Source: an uncultured Frankiales bacterium
Lineage (GTDB): Bacteria; Actinomycetota; Actinomycetes; Mycobacteriales; SCTD01
Assembly: GCA_946479905.1 (NCBI GenBank)
Contig: CAMLIA010000012.1
Coordinates: 1 to 43,183 of the forward strand
Length of the DNA: 43,183 nt
Reading direction: 5' to 3'
Position 1 is the stretch's first letter; each line of letters begins with the position of its first letter. Positions 32,005 through 39,620 of the stretch are shown here, one piece after another. The notes under the pieces are model-generated. The model did not search any database. It was not told the origin of the DNA and saw only the letters and a program-made list of their open reading frames with translations. Both the position numbers and the translations under genes were made by a program.

Positions 32005-33876
32005 TCACTCCGCGCACCGACCGCCGAGGTGCTCTGCGAAGTGCTTGTCCATGAGCCGGAACATGCGCACGAGGTTCTCGGGGTTGGAGAAGCCGTGGCC
32101 CTCGTCCTCGGCGACGAGGTACTCGACCGGCACGCCGCGCTCCTGGAGCGCCGCCACGATGTTGTCGGCCTCCTCCTTGACGACGCGGACGTCGTTCGCG
32201 CCCTGCACGACGAGCAGCGGCGTGCGGATCTGGTCGACCCGCGTGATCGGCGAGCGGGCCAGCATGTCCGCCTCCTGCTCGGGGACGTCCGGGTCGCCGA
32301 CGTAGTGGTACCAGCTCATCGACAGGTAGGGCTTCACGAACGGCGGCAGCGTCCGCATGAAGTTCGCCAGGTTCGAGATGCCGACGTAGTCGACGGCGGC
32401 CGCGAAGTAGTCGGGGGTGAACGTGACGCCGACGAGGGCGGAGTACCCGCCGTACGAGCCGCCGTAGATGCCGATGCGCGACGGGTCGGCGTACCCCTGC
32501 TTCACCGCCCAGTCGCAGGCGTCGATGAGGTCGTCGTGCATCTTGCCTGCGAGCTCGCCGACGGCTGCCGTGATGTGGCGCTTGCCGTAGCCGGCCGACC
32601 CGCGGAAGTTCACCTGCAGCACGGCGTAGCCGCGGTTGGCGAGGAACTGCACCTCCCGGTCGAAGTGCCAGACGTCGTTCAGCCACGGGCCGCCGTGCAC
32701 GACCAGCACCAGAGGCAGTCCGGTCGGCTCGACGCCCACCGGGAGCGTGAGGTACCCGTGCAGCGGCAGCCCGTCGCGCGCCGGGAGGGAGACCGGCGTC
32801 ATCGGCGCCAGGTCTGCGGGGTCCAGGTGCGGGTACGGGCGGAAGAGCAGGCGGCTCTCCCCCGTGCCGTGGTCGTAGAACCAGGTCAGGTCCGGCTCGC
32901 GGTCGTGAGTGAAGGTCGCGATCCAGCGCTGCTCGCTGTCGTCGCAGGACACCGAGGCGAGCACCCCGTCGGAGAGCGCCGCGAGCTTCGGGTAGACCTC
33001 GGCGAAGTGCGGGTCGAGCACCTCGAGCGACGACCGGGCGCCGACGAACCGGGCTGCGAGCACGCGGCCGGTCTGCCGGCTCGTCACCAGCGGCACCTCC
33101 AGTCCCATCGGCGACAGGCTGTGGCCCGGACGGGCAGCGACGACCGTCTCCTCGCCGGTGACGGCGTCGATGCGGACGAGCCGGGTGTCGTCGCCGTCGC
33201 CGTAGAGGCCCAGCAGCAGACCGGCGCCGCCGGGCTCCACATGGGCCGGGGTCACTCCCAACGGGTACTCGGGACCCCCGACAGTCGTCAGCAGCCGCAG
33301 TCCCTCGTCCTCGAGGACGAAGTACTCGTAGCGCCCTTGCTCGTTCTGCCGCGTGTAGAACGGCTCGCCGTCCGGCCCGAACAGGAAGCCGCCGGTGTTG
33401 TCGGGCGCCTCGAGGTGGACCTCGGTCTCCCCTGTGGCGACGTCGAGGCGGAAGGCGTCGACGAAGAGCGGGCGCTTGTTCATCGACACGAGCACTGTCC
33501 CGGGACGCGACGTCAGTCGCGCGATCCCCATCACCCGCGAACCCGGTTCGAGAGGGGTCAGGTCGACGGCCGGGGCGTTCGGGTCCTCGAGGTCGACCCG
33601 GTAGAGGTGCCAGTCCTCGTTGCCGTCGGTGTCCTGGAGGTAGAGCAGCCAGCGCGGGTCGTCGGTCCAGGCGAAGGCCTTCACACCGCGGCGCTCGTCG
33701 TGCGTGACGCAGACCGCCGCATCGGGCTCCTCGTCGATGCCGCGCACGAAGACGTTCGTCCGCCCGTACCGCGGGGACAGGTAGGCCACCCGCGTCCCGT
33801 CGGGCGAGAGGATCGCCGTGGAGAAGACCGGGTCGGCGAACAGGGTCTCGACGTCGAGCAGCGGCGGGAGCGCCAT
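32005..33876 (-). CDS. S9 family peptidase, acylaminoacyl-peptidase-like
   Basis: Predicted 623-residue serine peptidase, a close paralogue of the S9 protein at 10394-12295. It has a beta-propeller N-terminal half and a catalytic domain with Ser474 in GIYGGSYGGYS, Asp562 in QGANDVRV and His594 in EDEGHGF. The ATG at 33876 is preferred because it gives MALPPLLDVETLF, aligned exactly with MSLPPLIEVEDLF of the paralogue. A GTG two codons earlier (33882) has a better-placed GAGGAA and is possible. No signal peptide is visible. It stands alone, divergent from the histidine-phosphatase reading frame across 64 bp. Unlike the operon copies it has no TAGG-N11-CCTA site, so it is probably regulated differently. 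Confidence 0.94.
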   Translation of the reverse strand: MALPPLLDVETLFADPVFSTAILSPDGTRVAYLSPRYGRTNVFVRGIDEEPDAAVCVTHDERRGVKAFAWTDDPRWLLYLQDTDGNEDWHLYRVDLEDPNAPAVDLTPLEPGSRVMGIARLTSRPGTVLVSMNKRPLFVDAFRLDVATGETEVHLEAPDNTGGFLFGPDGEPFYTRQNEQGRYEYFVLEDEGLRLLTTVGGPEYPLGVTPAHVEPGGAGLLLGLYGDGDDTRLVRIDAVTGEETVVAARPGHSLSPMGLEVPLVTSRQTGRVLAARFVGARSSLEVLDPHFAEVYPKLAALSDGVLASVSCDDSEQRWIATFTHDREPDLTWFYDHGTGESRLLFRPYPHLDPADLAPMTPVSLPARDGLPLHGYLTLPVGVEPTGLPLVLVVHGGPWLNDVWHFDREVQFLANRGYAVLQVNFRGSAGYGKRHITAAVGELAGKMHDDLIDACDWAVKQGYADPSRIGIYGGSYGGYSALVGVTFTPDYFAAAVDYVGISNLANFMRTLPPFVKPYLSMSWYHYVGDPDVPEQEADMLARSPITRVDQIRTPLLVVQGANDVRVVKEEADNIVAALQERGVPVEYLVAEDEGHGFSNPENLVRMFRLMDKHFAEHLGGRCAE

Positions 33877-33927
33877 GGGCACGACCTGTCTTCCTCAGAG
33901 GGACATTTAGTGCCTAGTGTTATAGGG

Positions 33928-33933
33928 CATAAT
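33928..33933 (+). promoter_or_regulatory. -10 box (CATAAT) before the phosphatase reading frame
   Basis: CATAAT lies 7 nt before the GTG at 33941, within the 11-mer AGGGCATAATC (33924-33934). The same 11-mer precedes the S9 gene start at 3917 with the same distance. It is compatible with leaderless transcription. Confidence 0.45.
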
Positions 33934-33940
33934 CGGGCAA

Positions 33941-34499
33941 GTGGCTAGCCCGGTGATCGTGCTGCGACACGGGCGGACGGCGTGGAACGCGGAGGGCCGG
34001 CTGCAGGGCCACCGCGACGTCCCGCTCGACGGAGCCGGGCTGTGGCAGGCCGATGCGGTGGCCGCCGCGCTCACCGGCCTGGGAGTGACGCGCCTCGTGT
34101 CGTCCGACCTCCGTACGGGCCAGCCGGACGGCCGCCGCAGTCGGCCGCGCGCTGCGGCTGCCCGTGCTCCTCGACGCCCGGCTCCGCGAGCAGCACTACG
34201 GCGACTGGCAGGGCCGGACGCCCGACGAGGTCCGGGCGAGGTGGCCCGTCGAGCACGCGGCCTGGGTGCACGGGGAGGGCGACCCCGTCGGAGGCGAGCC
34301 GCTGACCGCCGTGGGCGAGCGGGCGGCCGCCGCCGTGCGCGAGCTCCAGCCTGCCGCGGGGACTCTGCTCGTGGTCACCCACGGCGACACGGCCCGCGCG
34401 CTGTGCGGGACGCTTCAGGGCCTTCCGCCCGCGCGCTGGCGAGAGGTCGCCCTGTTGCGCAACGCCGGATGGTTCCCGCGTCAGCGACCACGGTCGTGA
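33941..34499 (+). pseudogene. histidine phosphatase family protein, frameshifted
   Basis: The frame from the GTG at 33941 reads VIVLRHGRTAWNAEGRLQGHRDVPLDGAG, the RHG active-site start of the phosphoglycerate mutase-like histidine phosphatases, and continues to RLVSSDLRT. It then loses sense. The rest continues one base over: LLDARLREQHYGDWQGRTPDEV, then VVTHGDTARALCGTLQG with the second active-site His, ending at 34499. Removing one G from the GGG at 34117-34119 would join the halves as SSDLRTASRTAAAVGRALRLPVLLDARLRE. Either the gene is broken by a single-base insertion or the sequence contains an error. The repaired protein would have about 185 residues and would be a normal, complete enzyme of the family. 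Confidence 0.85.
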
Positions 34500-34511
34500 G
34501 ATCATCCGGGC

Positions 34512-34736
34512 ATGACCGACACCTCGACCAGCCTCTTCGACGCCGTGCAGGCGCGGGTCGCGGAGGCGCGTGCCAAGGTCGACGCACTGGACGTCTCCGA
34601 CGACGTGCGACGCATGGCGCGCCGGCACCTCGACCGGCTCGACCGGGCGTCCCGCAGCGACCTGTCCATCGCCTCTCGCCAGGTCGAGGACGACCACGCC
34701 GCGCTGGACGCGGGCGAGATCCCGATCTACGACTGA
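34512..34736 (+). CDS. small helical hypothetical protein
   Basis: Predicted 74-residue protein; family not recognised. Heptad-like spacing of hydrophobic residues (LFDAVQARVAEARAKVDAL, then VRRMARRHLDRLDRASR) suggests two helices, perhaps a coiled coil. It has no Cys, no signal peptide and no membrane segment, and ends AGEIPIYD. The ATG is 12 nt after the end of the phosphatase frame, so the two are probably co-transcribed. Its last 10 bp overlap the end of the convergent membrane-protein gene. Its amino acid make-up is that of a real soluble protein. Confidence 0.7.
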   Translation: MTDTSTSLFDAVQARVAEARAKVDALDVSDDVRRMARRHLDRLDRASRSDLSIASRQVEDDHAALDAGEIPIYD

Positions 34737-35182
34737 CGGGTCTGCGCCCGGCGCAGCCGCGCGGCGATGCCGGCCTCGTCCAGCTTGGACAGGACCCGCT
34801 GCCGGGCGAGGCCGGGCACGACTGCGGCCGGCAGGGCGACGTCGATGACCAGCCCGATCCAGCCGACGTAGAGCAGCGGGACGAGGGCAAGCGCCTCCAC
34901 GACCAGACCGACGAGGCCGTACACCGCGCACGCGCGGGCCGTCTCGGTCGGGTAGCGGTCGCCGTAGGCCACCAGGGTGCGCCGCGTGTTCCACGGCCCG
35001 AGGAGGAGCGCTGCCGGGATGGACGCGAGGAGCGCCCACAGCACCGACACGCTGCCGGTCCGGCTGCTCTCCTTGGCTCCGAGCAGCAGCGCCGTGGTGA
35101 CGAGCAGCGGCAGGGGCAGGAACCCCGCGGCGTAGCCGGAGAGCGTCGCGCCGAACGCCTCCTCGGCTCGGCTTCGGGCCAT
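34727..35182 (-). CDS. small integral membrane protein of unknown function
   Basis: Predicted 151-residue protein with about four hydrophobic segments: GYAAGFLPLPLLVTTALLLG, SVLWALLASIPAALLLG, AVYGLVGLVVEALALVPLLYVG and IGLVIDVALPAAVVPGL. A basic C-terminal tail ends RLRRAQTRQS. I do not recognise the family. The ATG at 35182 overlaps the last base of the upstream stop (TGATG), so it is coupled to the solute-binding-like gene; the longer open frame is that gene's shadow. It is the last gene of the right-hand minus-strand operon. Confidence 0.75.
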   Translation of the reverse strand: MARSRAEEAFGATLSGYAAGFLPLPLLVTTALLLGAKESSRTGSVSVLWALLASIPAALLLGPWNTRRTLVAYGDRYPTETARACAVYGLVGLVVEALALVPLLYVGWIGLVIDVALPAAVVPGLARQRVLSKLDEAGIAARLRRAQTRQS

Positions 35183-36735
35183 CAGCTGCACTCCTTGCCC
35201 GGGTCCAGGAGACCTGGATCGCTCTTCGGCAGGTTGCCGAACGTCCATCGGGTCCCGCCGCCGATGAGGCAGAAGGCCTTGGCAGCCGGCCGCCAGCGGG
35301 CCAGTGCCACATCGTCGACCATCGCGTGGTCGAGGTCGTCGAAGCCGACTGCTGCCTGGTGGAGCGGCCCGCTGCCTGCGCCTGGGTTGGGGAAGGCGGT
35401 GGCGGAGAGACCGGCGCCGAAGGTCTCCGGTGTCAACGCTGGTCCAGCCAGCTGCAGCCCCGAGGCGAGCATGAGCATCGACCGGTAGGCCGGTTCGTCC
35501 ACGCCGGACCCGACCCGGCGCGCCGGGTGCAGGGCGGCCGACGGTTGCCAGGACGCGAGCCCGACGAGGCCCCGAAGCTGCTTCGCCGGCGCGCGGGACC
35601 ACACGCTCTCCGCCGGGTCGTCGTCGATGCCGGAGAGCACCCACTCGGGCCGGTAGCCCTGGTCCTCGGCGGCCGGCATGAGCGCGTGCGCGACAGCAGC
35701 TGCACCGAGGTACGGCACGACCGTCGTGACACCGGCGATCTTCAGTCGCCGCAGGGCGTCAGCGGCCGACGACGGCGAGCTCGGGTCGACCCGCTCGAGC
35801 TCCACCCCGCTGTGACAGCCCTGCAGAGCAGCGGAGAGGGTCTGCACGTCGAGGTCGTTGCCGCCGGCGTGCGCGGCGTCCGGGACGACGACGCCGAACC
35901 GTCGGGCCTTGCCCGACTGCTGCGGCGAGAGCGTCGCCTTGCGGCCGGCCATCAGCTCGCAGACCACGTCGCCGGCGGCCTGCTCCAGGACGTCCAGGCC
36001 GGGCGCATAGCTCCAGGCGTGGGGCGACAGCGCGGACAGCGCGGTGCTCGAGGCCCCGGTGGTGCGGGCCAGCAGCGTGATGATGCCGTGGTCGGCCGCG
36101 ACGTCGAGGAACTGCTGCGGGAAGGCGGCGGGTCCGGCCGTCGGCGGCGGGGTGACGAGCACGGCGAACAGCTGCTGCTGGACGGCGGCGGTCGCGGCGG
36201 CCTGCTGGGCCTCGGGCGTCCTGAGGTCGGAGAGGTCCACACCGACCAGCTGGACGCTGCGCCCGTAGAGCTCGAAGTGGCTGTCGAACCAGGAGGCGTA
36301 GGCGCCGACAGCCCGCAGCGGGGACCGGTCCACGCCGACCCGCACCGCGGTCGCCGTGACGCCGGACGCCGTCGCACCGCCGTTGCCGCGGGTGACGTCC
36401 CACCGGCTGACGCACGGGGGCGACTGCGGGTCGAAGGTCTGCGTCTGCGTCCCGTCGGGCCAGCCGTAGCAGGCGAGCTGGGGGGGCACCCCTGCGACCC
36501 CGACGGGACGGGGCAGGGCGACCGGCGAGGGACGTACGGCGGTCCGGGCGGCCGGCGTCGGCGGCCCCGCACGCACGTCGGTGAGGGCCCGGCCGCCCGC
36601 GGGGGCGAACTCCCCCAGCGACGGCGGCCTCGCGTCCTGCCGGAAGAGCGAGACGCTGGCGATGACCGCGATGAGGCCGACGCCGATGGCGATGTTGAGG
36701 ACGACGACGAGCCGCCCCTGCCTGGCGCGCGTCAC
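35182..36735 (-). CDS. membrane-anchored type-1 solute-binding-like protein
   Basis: Predicted 517-residue extracellular protein and paralogue of 29075-30832. Residues 9-31 form one membrane anchor without a lipobox Cys. A Pro/Ala-rich linker follows, then CYGWPDG (89-95) and QTFDPQSPPC (99-108) with the same spacing as in the paralogue, then NGGATASGVTATAVRVGVD, where the Peripla_BP_6-like domain begins. Near the C-terminus, YRSMLMLASGLQLAGPALTPETFGAGL again matches the paralogue. It starts with GTG in a GTGA overlap with the family-5 solute-binding gene. Two different binding-protein types in one operon without permeases is unusual. It may sense or sequester a ligand at the cell surface. 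Confidence 0.87.
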   Translation of the reverse strand: MTRARQGRLVVVLNIAIGVGLIAVIASVSLFRQDARPPSLGEFAPAGGRALTDVRAGPPTPAARTAVRPSPVALPRPVGVAGVPPQLACYGWPDGTQTQTFDPQSPPCVSRWDVTRGNGGATASGVTATAVRVGVDRSPLRAVGAYASWFDSHFELYGRSVQLVGVDLSDLRTPEAQQAAATAAVQQQLFAVLVTPPPTAGPAAFPQQFLDVAADHGIITLLARTTGASSTALSALSPHAWSYAPGLDVLEQAAGDVVCELMAGRKATLSPQQSGKARRFGVVVPDAAHAGGNDLDVQTLSAALQGCHSGVELERVDPSSPSSAADALRRLKIAGVTTVVPYLGAAAVAHALMPAAEDQGYRPEWVLSGIDDDPAESVWSRAPAKQLRGLVGLASWQPSAALHPARRVGSGVDEPAYRSMLMLASGLQLAGPALTPETFGAGLSATAFPNPGAGSGPLHQAAVGFDDLDHAMVDDVALARWRPAAKAFCLIGGGTRWTFGNLPKSDPGLLDPGKECS

Positions 36736-38471
36736 CTCAGGTAGAGCTCACGCAGCAGCAGGACCCCGTCCCGTCCGACAGGCACCGGCCGGGCGCTGCC
36801 GAGGGCCGTGGACCGGACGAGGAAGGTGGGGCGGTCGAAGCTGAGCGGGATCAGGGGCATCTGCTCGCACAGGGTCCTGCCCAGCTGCGCGAAGTCGGCT
36901 CCCCGCTCGGGCACTTCGGTCGCCGCCGCGGCGGTCTCGGTGAGCGCGAACTGGAACGCGCGGTCGCTGAAGTGCGCCCAGTTGGCGAGGCTCGCCCCGT
37001 TCTCGCTCGCCAGCGGCGCGAGGAACTGCTGCTGGTCGTTCCACGTCGGCACCGGGGCCGTCGCGTCCGAGGCCCAGCGCACCCGGAAGGCCGAGGTGAA
37101 GCCTGGGCTGCCCGTGGCCTTGGCGACGTAGGAGCGCCAGGCCGACGTCGTCACCTTCACGTCGAGGCCAAGGCCGCTGTGCCACTGCGCGGCGAGCTCC
37201 CGGGCCATGGCCGGGTAGGGCGCGTCGTCGTTGACCTCGAGCGTGAACCCCGTGAGCGGCTTCGCGCCGGGCTTCGCCCCCGCGGCCGCGAGCTTCGCCC
37301 TGGCGGCCGTCAGGTCCGGCGTGGCAGGCGTGCTGTCGCCGCACGTAGCGAGGGGTGCGCCCTTCACCGTCTTGCCCTTGAGGGACGCGCCCTCGCTGAT
37401 CGCGAGGGCCGGTGGCTCGAAGCCGTTCGCCGGCTGCGCGGCGGGGCCGAAGACGTCAGCGATCAGCCGCCGGCGGTCGACCGCCATGCTCAGGGCGATG
37501 CGGACGTCGGGGTCGCTGAAAGGACCGGTTGCGTCTCCGGGCAGGCCGACGTACTCGACGCCCGTCGCGAGCCCGTACACCCTCGAGGGCACGTCCTTGG
37601 TCCGGGCGACCTCCGCCCGCGGGACCTGGACAACGTCGACCTGCCCCTTGTCGTAGGCCGCGAGGGCAGCCTGCGCGGACGGGAAGATCGTGAAGTCGAT
37701 CTCGTCGGCGTAGCCCGTCCCACCGTTCGTGTAGCCGACGTTCTTGGCGTAGTAGCCCTTGGATCGGGTGAGGCGGATGACCCGGTCACCGCCGCGGTAG
37801 GGCTTGGCCAGCTGGTACGGGCCGACGCAGACCGGCTTGCTCGCGAAGGCGCTGGGATCGGCGGACCGGGCCGACTGCGAGATCGGCGCCAGGCCCGGCT
37901 CGGCGAAGGCGCGCAGCGATCCGCCGTCCTGGACGATGCTGGCCAGCTGGAAGTCGTACCGGCTGACGCCGAGGGCGACGTCGGGGGCCTGGTCGGTGTC
38001 GGCGAGGATGCTGCTCTGCTCGCCGCTCAACGAGGCGATCGCGAACTGCTTGGCGAGTCCTGCGTTGTAGGTGCCGTTCGACGGCGCCACGAGCTGCTGC
38101 AGCGAGTAGTTCACGTCGCGCGAGCGGAGCTCCTGGCCGTTGGTGAAGCGCACCCCGTGACGCAGCTTGACCGTCATGCCCGAACCGCCCGACAGGACCC
38201 AGCCCTTCGCGAGGGCCTCGCGCACCTGACCGGTCTCGGGGTCGATCGCGACGAGGGTGTCGCACAGCGCCGAGGTGATCAGCTTGCCGGCCGGTTCGTA
38301 GGCGTTCAGCGGGTCGATGCCGCCGGGGGCCGTGATGCCGACCCGCAGCACTCCCCCGCGCTGCGCCGCGGAGGGCGCCTTGGGCGGGCTGCCCGTCTGG
38401 TCGGTGGCGAGGCTGCACGCCGAGAGCGTGGAGGCGAGGGCGAGAGCCCCGGCGAGGACGACAGGGCGCAC
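36732..38471 (-). CDS. family-5 extracellular solute-binding lipoprotein (ABC peptide type)
   Basis: Predicted 579-residue lipoprotein of the oligopeptide/dipeptide/nickel-binding family (SBP_bac_5). The signal peptide MRPVVLAGALALASTLSAC has lipobox LSAC. RGGVLRVGITAPGGIDPLNAYEPAGKLI begins the domain. Other family features are LAKGWVLSGGSGMTVKLRHGVRFTNGQELRSRDV and FSDPDVRIALSMAVDRRRLI. The start is GTG, 1 nt after the stop of the preceding lipoprotein gene. Homologues deliver peptides to an Opp/Dpp-type ABC importer, but no importer genes lie in this window. Since the operon begins with DUF58 and transglutaminase-like genes, it may instead act in envelope biology; its ligand is unknown. 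Confidence 0.92.
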   Translation of the reverse strand: MRPVVLAGALALASTLSACSLATDQTGSPPKAPSAAQRGGVLRVGITAPGGIDPLNAYEPAGKLITSALCDTLVAIDPETGQVREALAKGWVLSGGSGMTVKLRHGVRFTNGQELRSRDVNYSLQQLVAPSNGTYNAGLAKQFAIASLSGEQSSILADTDQAPDVALGVSRYDFQLASIVQDGGSLRAFAEPGLAPISQSARSADPSAFASKPVCVGPYQLAKPYRGGDRVIRLTRSKGYYAKNVGYTNGGTGYADEIDFTIFPSAQAALAAYDKGQVDVVQVPRAEVARTKDVPSRVYGLATGVEYVGLPGDATGPFSDPDVRIALSMAVDRRRLIADVFGPAAQPANGFEPPALAISEGASLKGKTVKGAPLATCGDSTPATPDLTAARAKLAAAGAKPGAKPLTGFTLEVNDDAPYPAMARELAAQWHSGLGLDVKVTTSAWRSYVAKATGSPGFTSAFRVRWASDATAPVPTWNDQQQFLAPLASENGASLANWAHFSDRAFQFALTETAAAATEVPERGADFAQLGRTLCEQMPLIPLSFDRPTFLVRSTALGSARPVPVGRDGVLLLRELYLR

Positions 38472-38472
38472 G

Positions 38473-39597
38473 TCAGCTCCGCGCCGGCTTCGGCACGGTG
38501 TTCACCGTGAACGTGAAGTCGCGGCTGGCCGTGTCCGGCAGTGCGGCCGCGCCGGGGACCGTGGTCGAGCTGATGGTCCCGTGGTCCTGCACCGGGATGC
38601 CGCCGAACTGCATGCCGAAGACGAGGTCCTCGGTGAACGAGACCTGCTCGGTCCTCCCGTCGGCACCACGCCCCGCGATGCGCCCGTCGGTGAGGGCCAC
38701 CTCGATGCCTTCCACCTTCTGCCCGCACGCGTTCACGTTCGTCCGCTTCTTCACGGTGCTGGTGAAGGTCATGACGTTCGAGCCGTCGGTGCCCATGCCC
38801 GTGAAGGAGTTGCTGCCGATGGGCGTCTGCACGAGCGGGATGGGGACGGTCGGCGTGAAGGTCGACGAGCCGGAGCTCTGCGACACGAGGTAGATGCCGG
38901 CCGGACCGTACCGGCCGGGGTTGGGCAGGACCCTCGGCAGCGGGGGCAGGCCGAGGGTCGCGAGCGTGCTGTTCACCTGTGAGCCCACGACCTGGTTGGG
39001 ATCGGTGGTGTCGGGGGCGTCAGGATCGGTCTGGACACCGGGGACCGGGGCGTCCGGAGCGCTCGAGGTGACCGCGGTCGGCAGCATGAGGAACACCCGG
39101 CGGCTCGTGGCCTTGCCGAGCGTCACGTCGATGGTGACGTCGTAGCCGCCGTTCGAGGGGTCGACCGGCCCGACGGAGACCTTCCAGCTGCTGTTCCCCT
39201 GGTACGTCGCCTTGGCCGTGCCCATGACGTCGACGATCTTGCCGCGGTAGCTGTAGGTCGCGGGCTGCGGCTTGCCCGGCAGCACGATGTTGGTCGCGAC
39301 GACCGGCGCCAGCGGGTCGAACGGTGGGCAGGGCAACCTCGGCGGCTGCACGACCGGCGGCAGGCTGGGTGCGGCAGTGCCGCCGGGTGCGGGGGGCTGC
39401 GGGACGAAGGGTGCCAAGGACGGCGGGAGCGGCCCGACGACCGGGCCGACCGGAGCCGAGACGACCGCCTGGCGTGCGCCCAACACCAGGTTCACGGGCG
39501 CGTTCTGGGTGCCCACGTCGAAGGGGGCGTTGGGGCCGGCGCACGCGGTCGCCGTCATCAGCACCACCAGCAGGCCAGGAAGTGTCACCGCTCGCAT
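38473..39597 (-). CDS. lipoprotein of unknown function
   Basis: Predicted 374-residue lipoprotein. The signal peptide MRAVTLPGLLVVLMTATAC has lipobox ATAC. A Pro-rich linker (about residues 45-95) follows, then a mostly beta-rich region with many Thr/Ser/Val residues. The C-terminal part contains NACGQKVEGIEVALTDGRI and VQDHGTISSTTVPGAA. I recognise no family. The ATG at 39597 has GGAGG 9 nt upstream and gives a clean signal peptide; an ATG at 39624, in an ATGA overlap with the upstream gene, would add nine residues and is possible. It is the third gene of the operon. Its design (anchor, flexible linker, beta domain) suggests a cell-surface role next to the transglutaminase-like membrane protein. 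Confidence 0.8.
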   Translation of the reverse strand: MRAVTLPGLLVVLMTATACAGPNAPFDVGTQNAPVNLVLGARQAVVSAPVGPVVGPLPPSLAPFVPQPPAPGGTAAPSLPPVVQPPRLPCPPFDPLAPVVATNIVLPGKPQPATYSYRGKIVDVMGTAKATYQGNSSWKVSVGPVDPSNGGYDVTIDVTLGKATSRRVFLMLPTAVTSSAPDAPVPGVQTDPDAPDTTDPNQVVGSQVNSTLATLGLPPLPRVLPNPGRYGPAGIYLVSQSSGSSTFTPTVPIPLVQTPIGSNSFTGMGTDGSNVMTFTSTVKKRTNVNACGQKVEGIEVALTDGRIAGRGADGRTEQVSFTEDLVFGMQFGGIPVQDHGTISSTTVPGAAALPDTASRDFTFTVNTVPKPARS

Positions 39598-39606
39598 CGC
39601 TCGTGT

Positions 39607-39611
39607 CCTCC
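39607..39611 (-). promoter_or_regulatory. ribosome-binding site GGAGG that favours the inner start
   Basis: GGAGG on the minus strand lies 9 nt before the ATG at 39597 and downstream of the alternative ATG at 39624. It supports the shorter lipoprotein with the cleaner signal peptide. Confidence 0.5.
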
Positions 39612-39620
39612 GGATCAGTG

